64,000 nt of DNA, from contig NZ_JBHUEM010000055.1 of assembly GCF_042680805.1 (NCBI RefSeq), positions 62,001-126,000 of the forward strand, written 5' to 3'. Position 1 is the stretch's first letter. Every line of letters starts with the position of its first letter. This DNA comes from Bacillus_CJ salitolerans. GTDB taxonomy: Bacteria; Bacillota; Bacilli; Bacillales; SA4. Made by a program: the position numbers and the translations under genes. The notes under the pieces were generated by a model. That model was not told the DNA's origin, did not search any database, and saw only the letters and a program-made list of their open reading frames with translations. Below are positions 53,074 through 62,320 of this stretch, in pieces.

Positions 53074-54516
53074 ATGAGTACAAGTCAATTTCACGAATTT
53101 TCACTAAGTGAGGAAATAAGAAAAGCCCTAGATATTTTAAAGTATAAGACCCCAACAGAGGTTCAGCGTGAGGTTATACCGAAAGCATTGGAAAATCAAG
53201 ATCTTGTTGTAAAGTCTCAGACAGGGAGTGGAAAAACCGCTGCATTTGGTATACCGATTTGTGAATTAATCAGCTGGGAAGAGAAGTATCCTCAAGCATT
53301 GATTCTGACTCCTACTCGAGAGCTTGCGGTTCAGGTGAGAGAGGATATTACGAATATCGGGCGGTTCAAGAGAATCAAGGCCGTGGCTGTTTATGGAAAA
53401 GAACCTTTTTCCAAGCAAAGAGATGAATTAAAGCAAAAAACACATGTGGTTGTCGGGACGCCAGGCCGAATGGTGGATCATATTGACCGAGGTACATTGG
53501 ATCTAAGCCAAATCAAGTATCTGATCATTGATGAAGCAGATGAAATGCTAAACATGGGCTTCATTGAACAAGTGGAGGAAATCATTCATCAACTTCCTAC
53601 GGACAGAGTCACGATGGTATTTTCAGCTACACTGCCAACTGATGTGGAGAAGCTATGCCATAAGTATATGGATACCCCTATTCAGATTGAAATTGCTTCG
53701 AGCGGGATTACAACTAATACCATTGACCATCAATTAATAAAGGTGGAAGAAGAAAACAAGCTCTCCTTGCTGAAAGATATAACAATTCTTGAGAACCCTG
53801 ATAGCTGCATAATTTTTTGCAATACAAAAGAGCATGTCGATTACGTCTATACGGATTTAGAGGGAGCTGGCTATTCCTGTGAAAGGCTTCATGGAGGACT
53901 CGAACAAGAAGATCGCTTTGCTGTCATGAATGGTTTTAAGCTGGGGAACTTCCGTTATCTCATTGCAACAGATGTTGCAGCAAGAGGAATTGATATTGAT
54001 AATGTGACACTTGTGATCAACTACGATGTCCCAATGGAAAAAGAAGCCTATGTTCACCGTACAGGTAGAACGGGTCGTGCAGGGAACAAAGGAAAAGCCA
54101 TTACGTTTAGTGCTAACGATGATAAGTATGTGAAGTCGATTGAACGATATATTGGTTTTGAAATCCCAACTAGGGAAGTGCCTTCTAAACAAGATGTTGC
54201 TTTAGCAAAACCAGCTTTTGAAGAAAAAATTGGTGGTCGCCGCGTCGTCAAAAATAACAAAACGGCACGAATTAACAAAGATATTATGAAGCTTTATATT
54301 AGTGGTGGAAAGAAAAAGAAGATAAGAGCAGTCGATATTGTCGGAACGATTTCGAATCTGCCTGGAGTGACTGCCGATGATATTGGTATTATTACTATTC
54401 AAGATCAGTTTTCGTATGTGGATATCTTAAATGGCAAAGGTTCAGTTGTTCTGCAGGCGATGGAACATACGACCATTAAAGGAAAGAAGCTGAAGGTAAG
54501 TGTGGCGAATAAGTGA
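53074..54516 (+). CDS. dbpA: DEAD-box RNA helicase DbpA/YxiN
   Basis: A 480-aa ATP-dependent RNA helicase. Motifs: Q-motif region YKTPTEVQREVIP, Walker A QTGSGKT (49-55), PTRELAVQV, DEAD in IIDEADEMLNMGF, SAT in VFSATLP, and HRTGRTGRAG. Residues about 405-480 form the C-terminal DbpA RNA-binding domain (KLYISGGKKKKIRAVDIVGT), which directs the enzyme to hairpin 92 of 23S rRNA. It assists assembly of the large ribosomal subunit. ATG 53074 follows AGAGGTTG; a TTG at 53065 overlaps that site. Confidence 0.95.
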   Translation: MSTSQFHEFSLSEEIRKALDILKYKTPTEVQREVIPKALENQDLVVKSQTGSGKTAAFGIPICELISWEEKYPQALILTPTRELAVQVREDITNIGRFKRIKAVAVYGKEPFSKQRDELKQKTHVVVGTPGRMVDHIDRGTLDLSQIKYLIIDEADEMLNMGFIEQVEEIIHQLPTDRVTMVFSATLPTDVEKLCHKYMDTPIQIEIASSGITTNTIDHQLIKVEEENKLSLLKDITILENPDSCIIFCNTKEHVDYVYTDLEGAGYSCERLHGGLEQEDRFAVMNGFKLGNFRYLIATDVAARGIDIDNVTLVINYDVPMEKEAYVHRTGRTGRAGNKGKAITFSANDDKYVKSIERYIGFEIPTREVPSKQDVALAKPAFEEKIGGRRVVKNNKTARINKDIMKLYISGGKKKKIRAVDIVGTISNLPGVTADDIGIITIQDQFSYVDILNGKGSVVLQAMEHTTIKGKKLKVSVANK

Positions 54517-54518
54517 TG

Positions 54519-54570
54519 CAAGGGGACGGTTCTTTTGCTTCCAAAAGGAAGCATGAGAACCGTCCCCTTG
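54519..54570. terminator. Bidirectional terminator, family C hairpin
   Basis: CAAGGGGACGGTTCTT pairs with GAGAACCGTCCCCTTG, and an inner GCTTCC...GGAAGC adds to the stem. It separates the convergent dbpA and lsrB and shares the AGAACCGTCC core with 1233 and 16026. Confidence 0.9.
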
Positions 54571-54575
54571 CTCTT

Positions 54576-55616
54576 TTAAAAATCGTAATTATCAATATTA
54601 TCCTTCGTAAAGATGACGCGCTCTGGTAGAAGAATGATTCCACTATCCTCTGCTGTATACTCATAGCCTTGAATCGTATTGGGCTCGATTTTTACTTTTC
54701 CAATATTCGGTACTTCGAACTCGTCGCCGACTTTCAAGTCTTTTCCTTCTGCTGTCATTAGGTAGGCAACATAGGCGGCAAGAGCTCCTTGTTGTTTTAC
54801 ATCCCACAGTCCGAATTGTTTTACGGTGTCTCGCTTTACGTAGTCACGCATAACGTTTGGAGTTGAGAATCCTGTAATGACAACATCTCCTGCTTTGCCT
54901 TGGTTTTCAGCAGCTTGTGCCATAGCAGGTAGGGCTGTTGCATCTGGACAAATAATCGCGTTAATGTCAGGGTAAGTATTTAAGATGCTTTCTCCTACTG
55001 ATAAGGATTTTTGAGCATCATTTTCGCCGTATTGTGTTGTGACAATTTCCCAACCTGGATAGTCGGCCGCGATCATTTCTTTAGCTTTTGTTACCCATTG
55101 GTTTTGGTCAGTAACAGTTGGGCTGGAATAGAAGAAGGCAACCTTTCCTTTATCACCGATTTGATCAGCTGTCATCTTAATTAAAAGCTCAGCTAGCTGT
55201 TCAGGTGTTCCTTGGTTGATGTAGAAAGAGCGATCCTCTGGGTTCACATCGGAATCCCATGTGAGGATTTTGACGCCTTTGTCTTTTGCACGCTTTAATG
55301 CTTGGCTCAAGCCATCAACAGATACTGAGGATACCATTAACGCATCATAGCCTTGATTGACGAAATTATTAATGAATTGCACTTGACCGGCTACGGTTGC
55401 TTCCGTTGGACCGTCGTATTTCAGCTGAACGCCTAGCGAGTCGGCCATTTCTTTGGCCCCTTGACCACCAGATGTAAAGAATCCAACTCCTGTTAGCTTC
55501 GGGATAAACGCTAGCTTCACATCTTCCTTGCTTTTCTGTCCGCCGTTACATGCGGCTAAGGCTATCACTAACACGATGGATAACATAAACACACCGAACA
55601 CTCTTATACGTTTCAT
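54576..55616 (-). CDS. lsrB: LsrB, AI-2-binding lipoprotein
   Basis: The extracellular substrate-binding lipoprotein of the autoinducer-2 ABC importer, 346 aa. A signal peptide ends in the lipobox LAAC with Cys23. Residues corresponding to all six AI-2 ligands known from Salmonella LsrB are present: Lys in FIPKLTGVGFF, Asp in LTWDSD, Asp-Gln in TVTDQNQW, and Pro and Ala in CPDATALPA. Further family blocks are YDGPTEATVAGQVQ and INQGTPEQLAELL. It is the last gene of lsrACDB, 14 bases after lsrD. It should bind the R-THMF form of AI-2. Confidence 0.95.
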   Translation of the reverse strand: MKRIRVFGVFMLSIVLVIALAACNGGQKSKEDVKLAFIPKLTGVGFFTSGGQGAKEMADSLGVQLKYDGPTEATVAGQVQFINNFVNQGYDALMVSSVSVDGLSQALKRAKDKGVKILTWDSDVNPEDRSFYINQGTPEQLAELLIKMTADQIGDKGKVAFFYSSPTVTDQNQWVTKAKEMIAADYPGWEIVTTQYGENDAQKSLSVGESILNTYPDINAIICPDATALPAMAQAAENQGKAGDVVITGFSTPNVMRDYVKRDTVKQFGLWDVKQQGALAAYVAYLMTAEGKDLKVGDEFEVPNIGKVKIEPNTIQGYEYTAEDSGIILLPERVIFTKDNIDNYDF

Positions 55617-55630
55617 CTTCTAGTGCCCCC

Positions 55631-56641
55631 TTATTTTCTGATTACCAATTTACTCGTTTTCAAAACATGCTTACCGACAAAGTGATGAAAAGAATGCCAA
55701 TTTGAATCTCGTAAGAAAACGGACAGGATAAGGATGGAGCCAATCACCACGCTAATGTGCTGGCTTGAGAGTCCAGCCATTTGCAGACCGTATTGCATAA
55801 TGCCGATAAAGATGCTGGCAATGGCCGTCCCGAGTACACTTCCTTTCCCACCAAAGATTGATGTACCACCTAGAACAACCGCTGTAATCACAGGTAATAC
55901 AGCTTCTGCTCCTAAATCCGATCGTGCCGAACTAAAATACGATGTAAGGATGATACCTCCAATACCACCTCCAAGGCTTGATAACATGTAGGTACTCATG
56001 ACCGTCCATTTTGTATGAACGCCACTATACCTAGCGGCTTTTATATTAATCCCCACTAAAAACACGTTACGTCCATACCGTGTAAAGTGGAGTAAACCAC
56101 CGAAAAGGATGATACAAGAAAGTAGGATGAGAATCGGGTTTGGAATACCTAGCATCTGACCATTGGCAATTTCGACGAATGGGTTTGGAAAGCCACTAAT
56201 TCCTTCATAGCCTGATGCGCTCGATCCACCAGAAATAACAAGCGCAGTCCCGGAAAAGAGAAACATTCCGCCAAGTGTCACAACAAGTGGTTGGACATTT
56301 GTGTAGGCGACTAGAATGCCATTTATACTACCGGCTAAAACTGCAACAATAATCGCAAGTAACAAAGCTATCCAAACAACCATGCCATTCATCCATAACA
56401 CGCCTAATACAATTGAGGTTAATCCCATAATGGAACCGACCGATACGTCAATACCTCCAGTAATGATCACAAACGTCATCGGAATCGAAGCTAGTGCGAT
56501 ATAGGCAAAATCATTCATACTATATAGGAGATTGCTAACATTTAAGAATCCAGGTGAGATAATGCCAAATAAGAGACATTCTAACAGGATGAATAGACAT
56601 AGGACAGATTCCCATCTAATGAATGGCTTTATTTTGTTCAT
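55631..56641 (-). CDS. lsrD: LsrD, AI-2 ABC transporter permease
   Basis: A 336-aa inner-membrane permease of the branched-chain/ribose type with eight to ten hydrophobic segments. Family motifs are GGIDVSVGSIMGL (about 60-72), LGGMFLFSGTALVISGG and VLGGTSIFGGKGSVLGT. It forms the channel with LsrC. ATG 56641 is preferred: GGAGGTG lies nine bases upstream within the end of lsrC, and the frame start at 56653 is a GTG inside that site. The gene therefore overlaps lsrC by 26 bases. Confidence 0.93.
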   Translation of the reverse strand: MNKIKPFIRWESVLCLFILLECLLFGIISPGFLNVSNLLYSMNDFAYIALASIPMTFVIITGGIDVSVGSIMGLTSIVLGVLWMNGMVVWIALLLAIIVAVLAGSINGILVAYTNVQPLVVTLGGMFLFSGTALVISGGSSASGYEGISGFPNPFVEIANGQMLGIPNPILILLSCIILFGGLLHFTRYGRNVFLVGINIKAARYSGVHTKWTVMSTYMLSSLGGGIGGIILTSYFSSARSDLGAEAVLPVITAVVLGGTSIFGGKGSVLGTAIASIFIGIMQYGLQMAGLSSQHISVVIGSILILSVFLRDSNWHSFHHFVGKHVLKTSKLVIRK

Positions 56642-57656
56642 CAGGCTGGGCACCTCCCTTTAAGACAGTGGTGGATTCAAGCAAGTCTGTTTGACGCTTT
56701 TTAAAACTATAATTCTTTAGAAATCCTTGGAACTTTGAATCTCCGACAACGATTAGGAGTAGTAGTAGCCCAGAAATCGCATTGTTCCAATAGGCTGGAA
56801 TTTTTAAATAAATTAATGAATTGTTAATGATGGTAAAGAATAGAGCTCCTAGACCTGCACCGATGACACTACCCATTCCGCCGGTTAAGCTCACTCCACC
56901 AAGAACAGCTGCTGCGATGACTTGTAATTCAAGTCCAGTACCGGTTTGATTCGGGACAAAGCCAATATTCATGACGAATAATAAGCCAGCAATGGCGGCG
57001 GAGATACTAGTTAGGATAAAGGCAAGAACAGTCACTTTTTGTACGGGAATTCCTACTAATCTAGCACCATCGACATTGTCACCTACTGCATAAAAGTAAC
57101 GACCAAACCTTGTTCGTGTGAGCCATATGTGGGCGAGTACAAGGAGGATGAGAACAATCCAGACCGGAAAATTCAGCCCTAGAAACTTTATGCCTGACAG
57201 CTTCTTATAAAAGTTCGGAATATCTTCGATCCACATTCCCTTTGTGTAAATTAACATCGTTCCTCGTATAATGCCGAGCATCCCGAGTGTCATAATAATA
57301 GAAGGAATTTGTAAATACGATACCCCGACTCCATTTAGTAAACCAACGAATGCTCCGACAACAATGACAATCACGACAACGAGCCAAACATTGACACCTG
57401 AGGTTAACAGGACTCCGCACACAGCCGCTGATAATCCCATAACAGAACCGACCGACACATCAATATTCGAGGTGAATAAGACAAACGACTGTCCAATTGC
57501 CATGACGAGTAAAATGACACTCGCTTTGATTAATAGTGTGAGGGAAGACCCTGTAAGAAACTCGTGGTTGAATGAGCCGACGAATAACATGTAGGCAATC
57601 ATTAAGACGAGAATGGACAACTCTCTTGCTTTCAAAAGGCGGATCATGGAAGTCAT
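56616..57656 (-). CDS. lsrC: LsrC, AI-2 ABC transporter permease
   Basis: A 346-aa permease, the partner of LsrD, with the same fold. Motifs: NIDVSVGSVMGLSAAV, PSIIMTLGMLGIIRGTM and VLGGVSLTGGMGSVIGA. The start overlaps the lsrA stop by one base (TAATG), showing tight coupling. The C-terminal tail is hydrophilic and overlaps lsrD. Confidence 0.93.
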   Translation of the reverse strand: MTSMIRLLKARELSILVLMIAYMLFVGSFNHEFLTGSSLTLLIKASVILLVMAIGQSFVLFTSNIDVSVGSVMGLSAAVCGVLLTSGVNVWLVVVIVIVVGAFVGLLNGVGVSYLQIPSIIMTLGMLGIIRGTMLIYTKGMWIEDIPNFYKKLSGIKFLGLNFPVWIVLILLVLAHIWLTRTRFGRYFYAVGDNVDGARLVGIPVQKVTVLAFILTSISAAIAGLLFVMNIGFVPNQTGTGLELQVIAAAVLGGVSLTGGMGSVIGAGLGALFFTIINNSLIYLKIPAYWNNAISGLLLLLIVVGDSKFQGFLKNYSFKKRQTDLLESTTVLKGGAQPDEQNKAIH

Positions 57657-59161
57657 TATGTGATCACCTCTTTATTTACGCCAAATGCGATGCGCGTGAT
57701 GGTGTCGGATTGGATATCATGTTTCTCTAAGGTTTGAACGATTTTTCCTTCATGCATGACAATCACCCGGTCACTTAATGTTTCGATTTCTTCCATATCA
57801 GATGAGATTAATAGCACAGCTAAGCCTTGTTCTTTTAATTCTTGAATGATGCGGTAAATATCTTTTCTGGCACTTGCGTCAATGCCTCTAGTTGGTTCGT
57901 CTAGGATGATGACTTTTGGAGTTGCCGCTAAATATTTGGAGAGAACGACCTTTTGCTGGTTACCACCAGACAGATCTTTCAGTTCTTGATGAATGTTAGT
58001 TGATTTTATTTGTAGGTCTGTTACAAAGTTGGAGGCTAGAATTTTTTCATGATGAAAGGGTAGAAAGAATTTGCTAAGCCGATGAAGAATAGTGGAGGAT
58101 ATGTTGTTTTGAATAGAAGTAAGTGAGAAAATACCATTTTTATGGCGGTCCTCAGGGACATAAACGAGCCCTTCATTTATACGCTGCCGAATTGACAGCT
58201 TTTGGATATTCACTCCCTTTAAGAAAAGTTCCCCTTCGTCTGTTGTCGTAAGACCAAAGATCGCTTCCGCTAGCTCGGTCCGACCTGCTCCAACGACCCC
58301 AGCGATTCCTAAAATTTCTTTTGAATGAAGGGTGAAGGAAATGTCCTTGAACCGCTTACCAGACAGATCTGTGACCTGTAAGACAGCGGGTCCGGTCTGG
58401 GTGTTTACAGGCGTTTCTTGCGGTGCTTGCTTCTGATGTTGAACGGAATTTTCAGGCATAAGCCCTGCAAGTAATCGATCATACGTAAATTCGGATACAT
58501 TCCCTTGGGCAGAAATAATCCCGTCACGTAAGATAGACACGTAATCGGCTAGCTCAAAAATCTCAGGAAAACGGTGAGTAATGTAGAACACACCAAGTCC
58601 TTCCTTTGTGAGCCGTTTAATCGTTTGAAACAGCGATTCGATTTCACCAAATGTAAGAGCGGAGGTGGGTTCATCAAGAATGAGAATCTTTGCCTCCCTT
58701 GCAAGTCCTCTAATGATTTCAATAAGCTGCTGCTCGGCAATTGAAAGGGTAAAGGCACTTTGCTGAAGATTGAGGTTCCACCCAAGTTTTAATAGGATGC
58801 TATCAACTTTTTCCTTCAAGCTTGCTTTCGAACCCGGAAGACCAATTGTTATATTTTCTTCAACCGTCATGTTTGGAAAGATGAGCGGTTCTTGGGGAAC
58901 TAAATACACCCCTGCAAGGTGAGCTTCATGTGTCGATGAGAATTGTACGTGTTCTCCATTTATGCTCATCGATCCATCGTCCGCTTTATATAACCCAGTG
59001 ATGATCTTCATTAATGTTGATTTACCCGCACCATTTCCTCCAACGACTGCATGCACCTCGCCATGATGAAGGGACAAGGAAACATCCTTTAGTACGGTAT
59101 TTCCTGCAAATTGCTTCACCATTTGTTCAAGTTGTAAAAGGGGAGTCGACCTTTTATTCAC
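57656..59161 (-). CDS. lsrA: LsrA, AI-2 ABC transporter ATPase (two domains)
   Basis: About 501 aa with two ATP-binding domains, as in sugar importers of the RbsA/LsrA type. Domain 1: Walker A GGNGAGKST (about residue 35) and Walker B ILILDEPTSALT, with a shortened signature (LSIAEQQ). Domain 2: degenerate Walker A GVVGAGRTE, signature LSGGNQQKVVLSKYL and Walker B VIILDEPTRGID. A degenerate second P-loop is normal for this subfamily. GTG 59161 follows GGTGGTG at suitable spacing; TTG 59176 is the longer option. First gene of lsrACDB, divergent from lsrR. Confidence 0.93.
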   Translation of the reverse strand: MNKRSTPLLQLEQMVKQFAGNTVLKDVSLSLHHGEVHAVVGGNGAGKSTLMKIITGLYKADDGSMSINGEHVQFSSTHEAHLAGVYLVPQEPLIFPNMTVEENITIGLPGSKASLKEKVDSILLKLGWNLNLQQSAFTLSIAEQQLIEIIRGLAREAKILILDEPTSALTFGEIESLFQTIKRLTKEGLGVFYITHRFPEIFELADYVSILRDGIISAQGNVSEFTYDRLLAGLMPENSVQHQKQAPQETPVNTQTGPAVLQVTDLSGKRFKDISFTLHSKEILGIAGVVGAGRTELAEAIFGLTTTDEGELFLKGVNIQKLSIRQRINEGLVYVPEDRHKNGIFSLTSIQNNISSTILHRLSKFFLPFHHEKILASNFVTDLQIKSTNIHQELKDLSGGNQQKVVLSKYLAATPKVIILDEPTRGIDASARKDIYRIIQELKEQGLAVLLISSDMEEIETLSDRVIVMHEGKIVQTLEKHDIQSDTITRIAFGVNKEVIT

Positions 59162-59205
59162 ATTTTTCACCACCAATAGTAAATTCCTATAAAAACGCTT
59201 ACATT

Positions 59206-59240
59206 TTGAACAAAAAATTTTTTCCCCTGAAAATGTTCAA
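59206..59240. promoter_or_regulatory. Candidate LsrR operator 1
   Basis: TTGAACA (59206-59212) and TGTTCAA (59234-59240) form an inverted repeat 45 bases before the lsrA start. A related site, GAACAAAAAATGA followed by GTGAACA, lies at 59372-59394 next to lsrR. Both share GAACAAAAAAT. LsrR binding is inferred from position. Confidence 0.5.
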
Positions 59241-59371
59241 ACAGGAAAAAATGCTTGTTAATTATTTACACAGTTGATGTATCAATTATTCCGGGTATTT
59301 ATTAAATTTTCAAAATATTTTAAAAGTGGTTCTTTTATGGAAATGGAGTGGATATATTTTTGGTAAAGTCC

Positions 59372-59396
59372 GAACAAAAAATGACGTAGTGAACAT
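59372..59396. promoter_or_regulatory. Candidate LsrR operator 2
   Basis: GAACAAAAAATGACGTAGTG followed by AACAT, 21 bases before the lsrR start codon. It repeats the GAACAAAAAAT element of the site at 59206 and would allow repression of the lsrRK operon. Confidence 0.4.
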
Positions 59397-59417
59397 TTGT
59401 TGAGGAGTGTAAATCAG

Positions 59418-60362
59418 ATGACGAATGATATCTATACAGAAAACATGCTGATTAAAGTAGCATGGTACTACTATAAAGAAAATTTAACTCAAAACGAGAT
59501 TGCTGATTTGCTTGAATTATCAAGAACAAAGGTTGTAAGGCTGTTGGAACGAGCCAGAATCGAAGGGATTGTTCAGTTTCAAATAAAAGGACAATCAACA
59601 AATTGCCTTTCGATTGAAAAGGAATTTAAGGATGCTTTTTCACTACCCAATGCCTTTATCATTCCTACTCCTTTAAATAAACGTGATGTAAGTGACAGCT
59701 TATCAAGAGCAGCTGCCCAATATTTACACCATAAGCTTCAACCAAATGATCTTGTTGGATTAGGGTGGGGAAGGGCGGTATCGAGAACGATTGATTATTT
59801 AACGCTCGAGCCGAACAGTCAAATATCGGTTGTCACCCTAACGGGAGGAGTAAACTACTACCTTCATAACCGGCGTTCACAGGATGGAGGTATGGAAAGG
59901 TTCCATGATATTCATGTGATTCCAGCACCGTTTCTCGCTTCCACAGAGGAAATGGCCGAAAGCTTTTTATCTGAACCTTCTATTAAAGAAATATTAGAAC
60001 TGGGAGGTTTAGCTAAGTACATTGTCGTGGGAATAGGCGGTATTTCTCCTGATGCGACAATTATTCAGGAGGAAAAAATGACCTTGAATGAGCTCACCTA
60101 TATTAAACAGCAAAATGCTGTTGGGGATATATTAGGTCAATTTTTTGACCGAAATGGTGACATTCTTCCTTTACCACATCATAAACGACTCATCGGCATG
60201 AACTTATATTGCCTAAAATCTCAAAACAATGTGATTGCCGTTGCAGGAGGTGAACGAAAGATCGATGCGATATATGGTGCGTTGAAGGGTGGCTACATTC
60301 ACACGATGATTACGGATGAAACAACCGCTGTTTCGTTAATGAATATGGAGGTGAAATCGTAG
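59418..60362 (+). CDS. lsrR: LsrR, SorC/DeoR-family repressor of AI-2 uptake
   Basis: A 314-aa repressor. Residues about 10-55 are the helix-turn-helix (ENLTQNEIADLLELSRTKVV), and residues about 65-310 are the sugar-phosphate-binding domain of the SorC family (DLVGLGWGRAVSRTIDYL; GIGGISPDATI). In characterised systems phospho-AI-2, made by LsrK, binds LsrR and releases it from DNA. ATG 59418 follows GAGGAG at ten bases; the upstream TTG codons lack a site. It lies one base before lsrK. Confidence 0.93.
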   Translation: MTNDIYTENMLIKVAWYYYKENLTQNEIADLLELSRTKVVRLLERARIEGIVQFQIKGQSTNCLSIEKEFKDAFSLPNAFIIPTPLNKRDVSDSLSRAAAQYLHHKLQPNDLVGLGWGRAVSRTIDYLTLEPNSQISVVTLTGGVNYYLHNRRSQDGGMERFHDIHVIPAPFLASTEEMAESFLSEPSIKEILELGGLAKYIVVGIGGISPDATIIQEEKMTLNELTYIKQQNAVGDILGQFFDRNGDILPLPHHKRLIGMNLYCLKSQNNVIAVAGGERKIDAIYGALKGGYIHTMITDETTAVSLMNMEVKS

Positions 60363-60363
60363 G

Positions 60364-61926
60364 ATGGACTACATTTTAGCATTTGACGCAGGGACTGGAA
60401 GTATAAGAGCCGTGCTGTTTGATCGAGCTGGAAATCAAATTGCTGTCTCTCAATATGAATGGTCTCATTTAGCAGACGAAAAGTACCCAGGTTCCATGGA
60501 TTTTGATTACGTCTCAAACTGGCAGTTGGTGATAGAGTGCATTCAAAATGTGCTAGAGTCTTCAGGCGTGAATCCGAAGGATATTAAAGGAATTAGTGCC
60601 ACAAGTATGCGAGAAGGCTTTGTTTTATATGATGAACAAGGACAGGAAATTTGGGCGTGTGCGAATGTAGATGCTCGTGCTTCAGTGGAAGTGAAGTACT
60701 TAAAAGAACTTGATGAAAAACTAGAATCTAGCATTTACTCTGTTTCTGGTCAGACGTTTGCATTAGGAGCTCTACCAAGACTATTATGGCTCAAATCTCA
60801 TAAACCAAAAATCTATGAACAAGCACATACCATTACGATGATTAACGATTGGATTCTATATAAGCTATGTGGAGAACTTCAGGTAGACCCATCGAACGGG
60901 TGTACAACTGGAATTTTTGATTTAGCCAAGCGAGCATGGACAGAAGAAATTGCCTCTTCTTGTGGTGTGAAAACGAGCCTGTTTCCGAAAGTCCATGAAG
61001 CAGGAACGGTGATTGGTGCGGTTACAAATGAAATCGCTTCCATCACGGGCTTGCAGGAAGGTACGCCTGTTGTATCTGGGGGCGGAGATGCGCAAATGGC
61101 TTCTGTTGGTGTGGGGGCTGTGAAAGAAAAGCAAACGGTTGTTTCTGGTGGGTCGTTTTGGCAGCAAGAAGTGAATGTAACCGCGCCACTTGTGGATCAG
61201 CATGGTCGAATCAGGGTCAATTGTCACGCCGTATCTAATCTATGGCAGCTAGAGACGATCGCTTTTTTTCCAGGACTAGTGATGCGCTGGTTTCGGGATG
61301 CGTTTTGCGAGACTGAGAAGCTAGAAGCTCTTCAATCCGGTCTGAATACTTATGAAATTTTAGAAGAAAAAGCAAAAGATGTACCCGTCGGTTCCAATGG
61401 CATTATCCCGATCTTTTCAGATATTATGAACTACATGTCATGGCGACATGCTGCACCATCATTTCTCAACCTCAGTCTAGATCCTCATGTAACAGGTAAA
61501 AAAGAATTATTTAAAGCCCTTCAAGAAAACGCTGCTCTTATTACACTAGGAAATCTAAAACTCATACATGAAGAAACAGGATTTTATCCAGAAGAAGTCA
61601 TTTTTGCAGGAGGGGCTTCTAAAGGAAAGCTTTGGAGTCAAACACTTGCTGATGTATTAGGGATACCCGTAAAAGTCCCGGTAGTAAAGGAGGCTGCTGC
61701 TTTAGGAACGTCTCTATATGCAGGGCTCGGAGTCGGTTTTTATGCCTCAATTGAAGAGGCTACTGAAAAAGTAGTCAAATGGGAAAGAGTCCACCAGCCG
61801 AATATGGAGAACCATGATGCCTATCTCACCATCTATGAAAATTGGCGAAAGATTTATGAAAAACAGCTTCACATAGCAGATCTTGGATGGACGACTCACA
61901 TGTGGAAAGCGCCAGGACTAACGTGA
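60364..61926 (+). CDS. lsrK: LsrK, autoinducer-2 kinase
   Basis: A 520-aa kinase of the FGGY sugar-kinase family. It phosphorylates imported AI-2 (DPD) with ATP, trapping it and producing the LsrR inducer. Family features are FDAGTGSIRAVLFD (phosphate loop, 5-18), ISATSMREGFVLYD, the aspartate-containing NGCTTGIFDLAKRAW and the C-terminal VIFAGGASKGKLWSQTLADV. Full length for LsrK. The ribosome binding site GGAGGTGA lies in the end of lsrR. Confidence 0.95.
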   Translation: MDYILAFDAGTGSIRAVLFDRAGNQIAVSQYEWSHLADEKYPGSMDFDYVSNWQLVIECIQNVLESSGVNPKDIKGISATSMREGFVLYDEQGQEIWACANVDARASVEVKYLKELDEKLESSIYSVSGQTFALGALPRLLWLKSHKPKIYEQAHTITMINDWILYKLCGELQVDPSNGCTTGIFDLAKRAWTEEIASSCGVKTSLFPKVHEAGTVIGAVTNEIASITGLQEGTPVVSGGGDAQMASVGVGAVKEKQTVVSGGSFWQQEVNVTAPLVDQHGRIRVNCHAVSNLWQLETIAFFPGLVMRWFRDAFCETEKLEALQSGLNTYEILEEKAKDVPVGSNGIIPIFSDIMNYMSWRHAAPSFLNLSLDPHVTGKKELFKALQENAALITLGNLKLIHEETGFYPEEVIFAGGASKGKLWSQTLADVLGIPVKVPVVKEAAALGTSLYAGLGVGFYASIEEATEKVVKWERVHQPNMENHDAYLTIYENWRKIYEKQLHIADLGWTTHMWKAPGLT

Positions 61927-61945
61927 TTTGAAGGGAGGTGAAGGA

Positions 61946-62320
61946 ATGAAGAAAGTTAATGAAAATGAGTTTGAATATCGGTTTGGTGACAATGGACCGA
62001 AGTATTTAACGAAAGGCCCAAATGTGGATGTAGGGGTTGTCGTGTTAAAGCCAGGTCAGGATTTTCCGAACCATTATCATACAGAGTGTGAAGAAATCTT
62101 CTACATTTTAGAAGGTGAGATTGATTTTTATATTAATCATGAGAGAGTACCAGCAAAACCGGGAGATATGATTCAATGCAGACCAGGTGACTCTCATTAC
62201 TTAATTAATACGTCTGATCAAAACTTTAAGGCGGCCTTCATTAAGTCACCACACATCGGGAGAAATGACTCGGTTGTCATTGATAAGCCAGATTTGAATA
62301 AAGGAGCGAATGATTCATGA
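61946..62320 (+). CDS. Cupin protein in the lsr operon
   Basis: A 124-aa single-domain cupin. Metal-binding residues are visible: HYHTECEEIFYILEG (two His and a Glu) and GDSHYL (His). It sits between lsrK and lsrF, where enterobacteria have lsrG, an unrelated enzyme that isomerises phospho-AI-2. It may therefore be a non-homologous replacement for LsrG or another step in phospho-AI-2 breakdown. That is an inference. ATG 61946 is preferred: GGAGG lies directly upstream, while the TTG at 61928 precedes it. The stop overlaps the lsrF start (ATGA). Confidence 0.88.
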   Translation: MKKVNENEFEYRFGDNGPKYLTKGPNVDVGVVVLKPGQDFPNHYHTECEEIFYILEGEIDFYINHERVPAKPGDMIQCRPGDSHYLINTSDQNFKAAFIKSPHIGRNDSVVIDKPDLNKGANDS

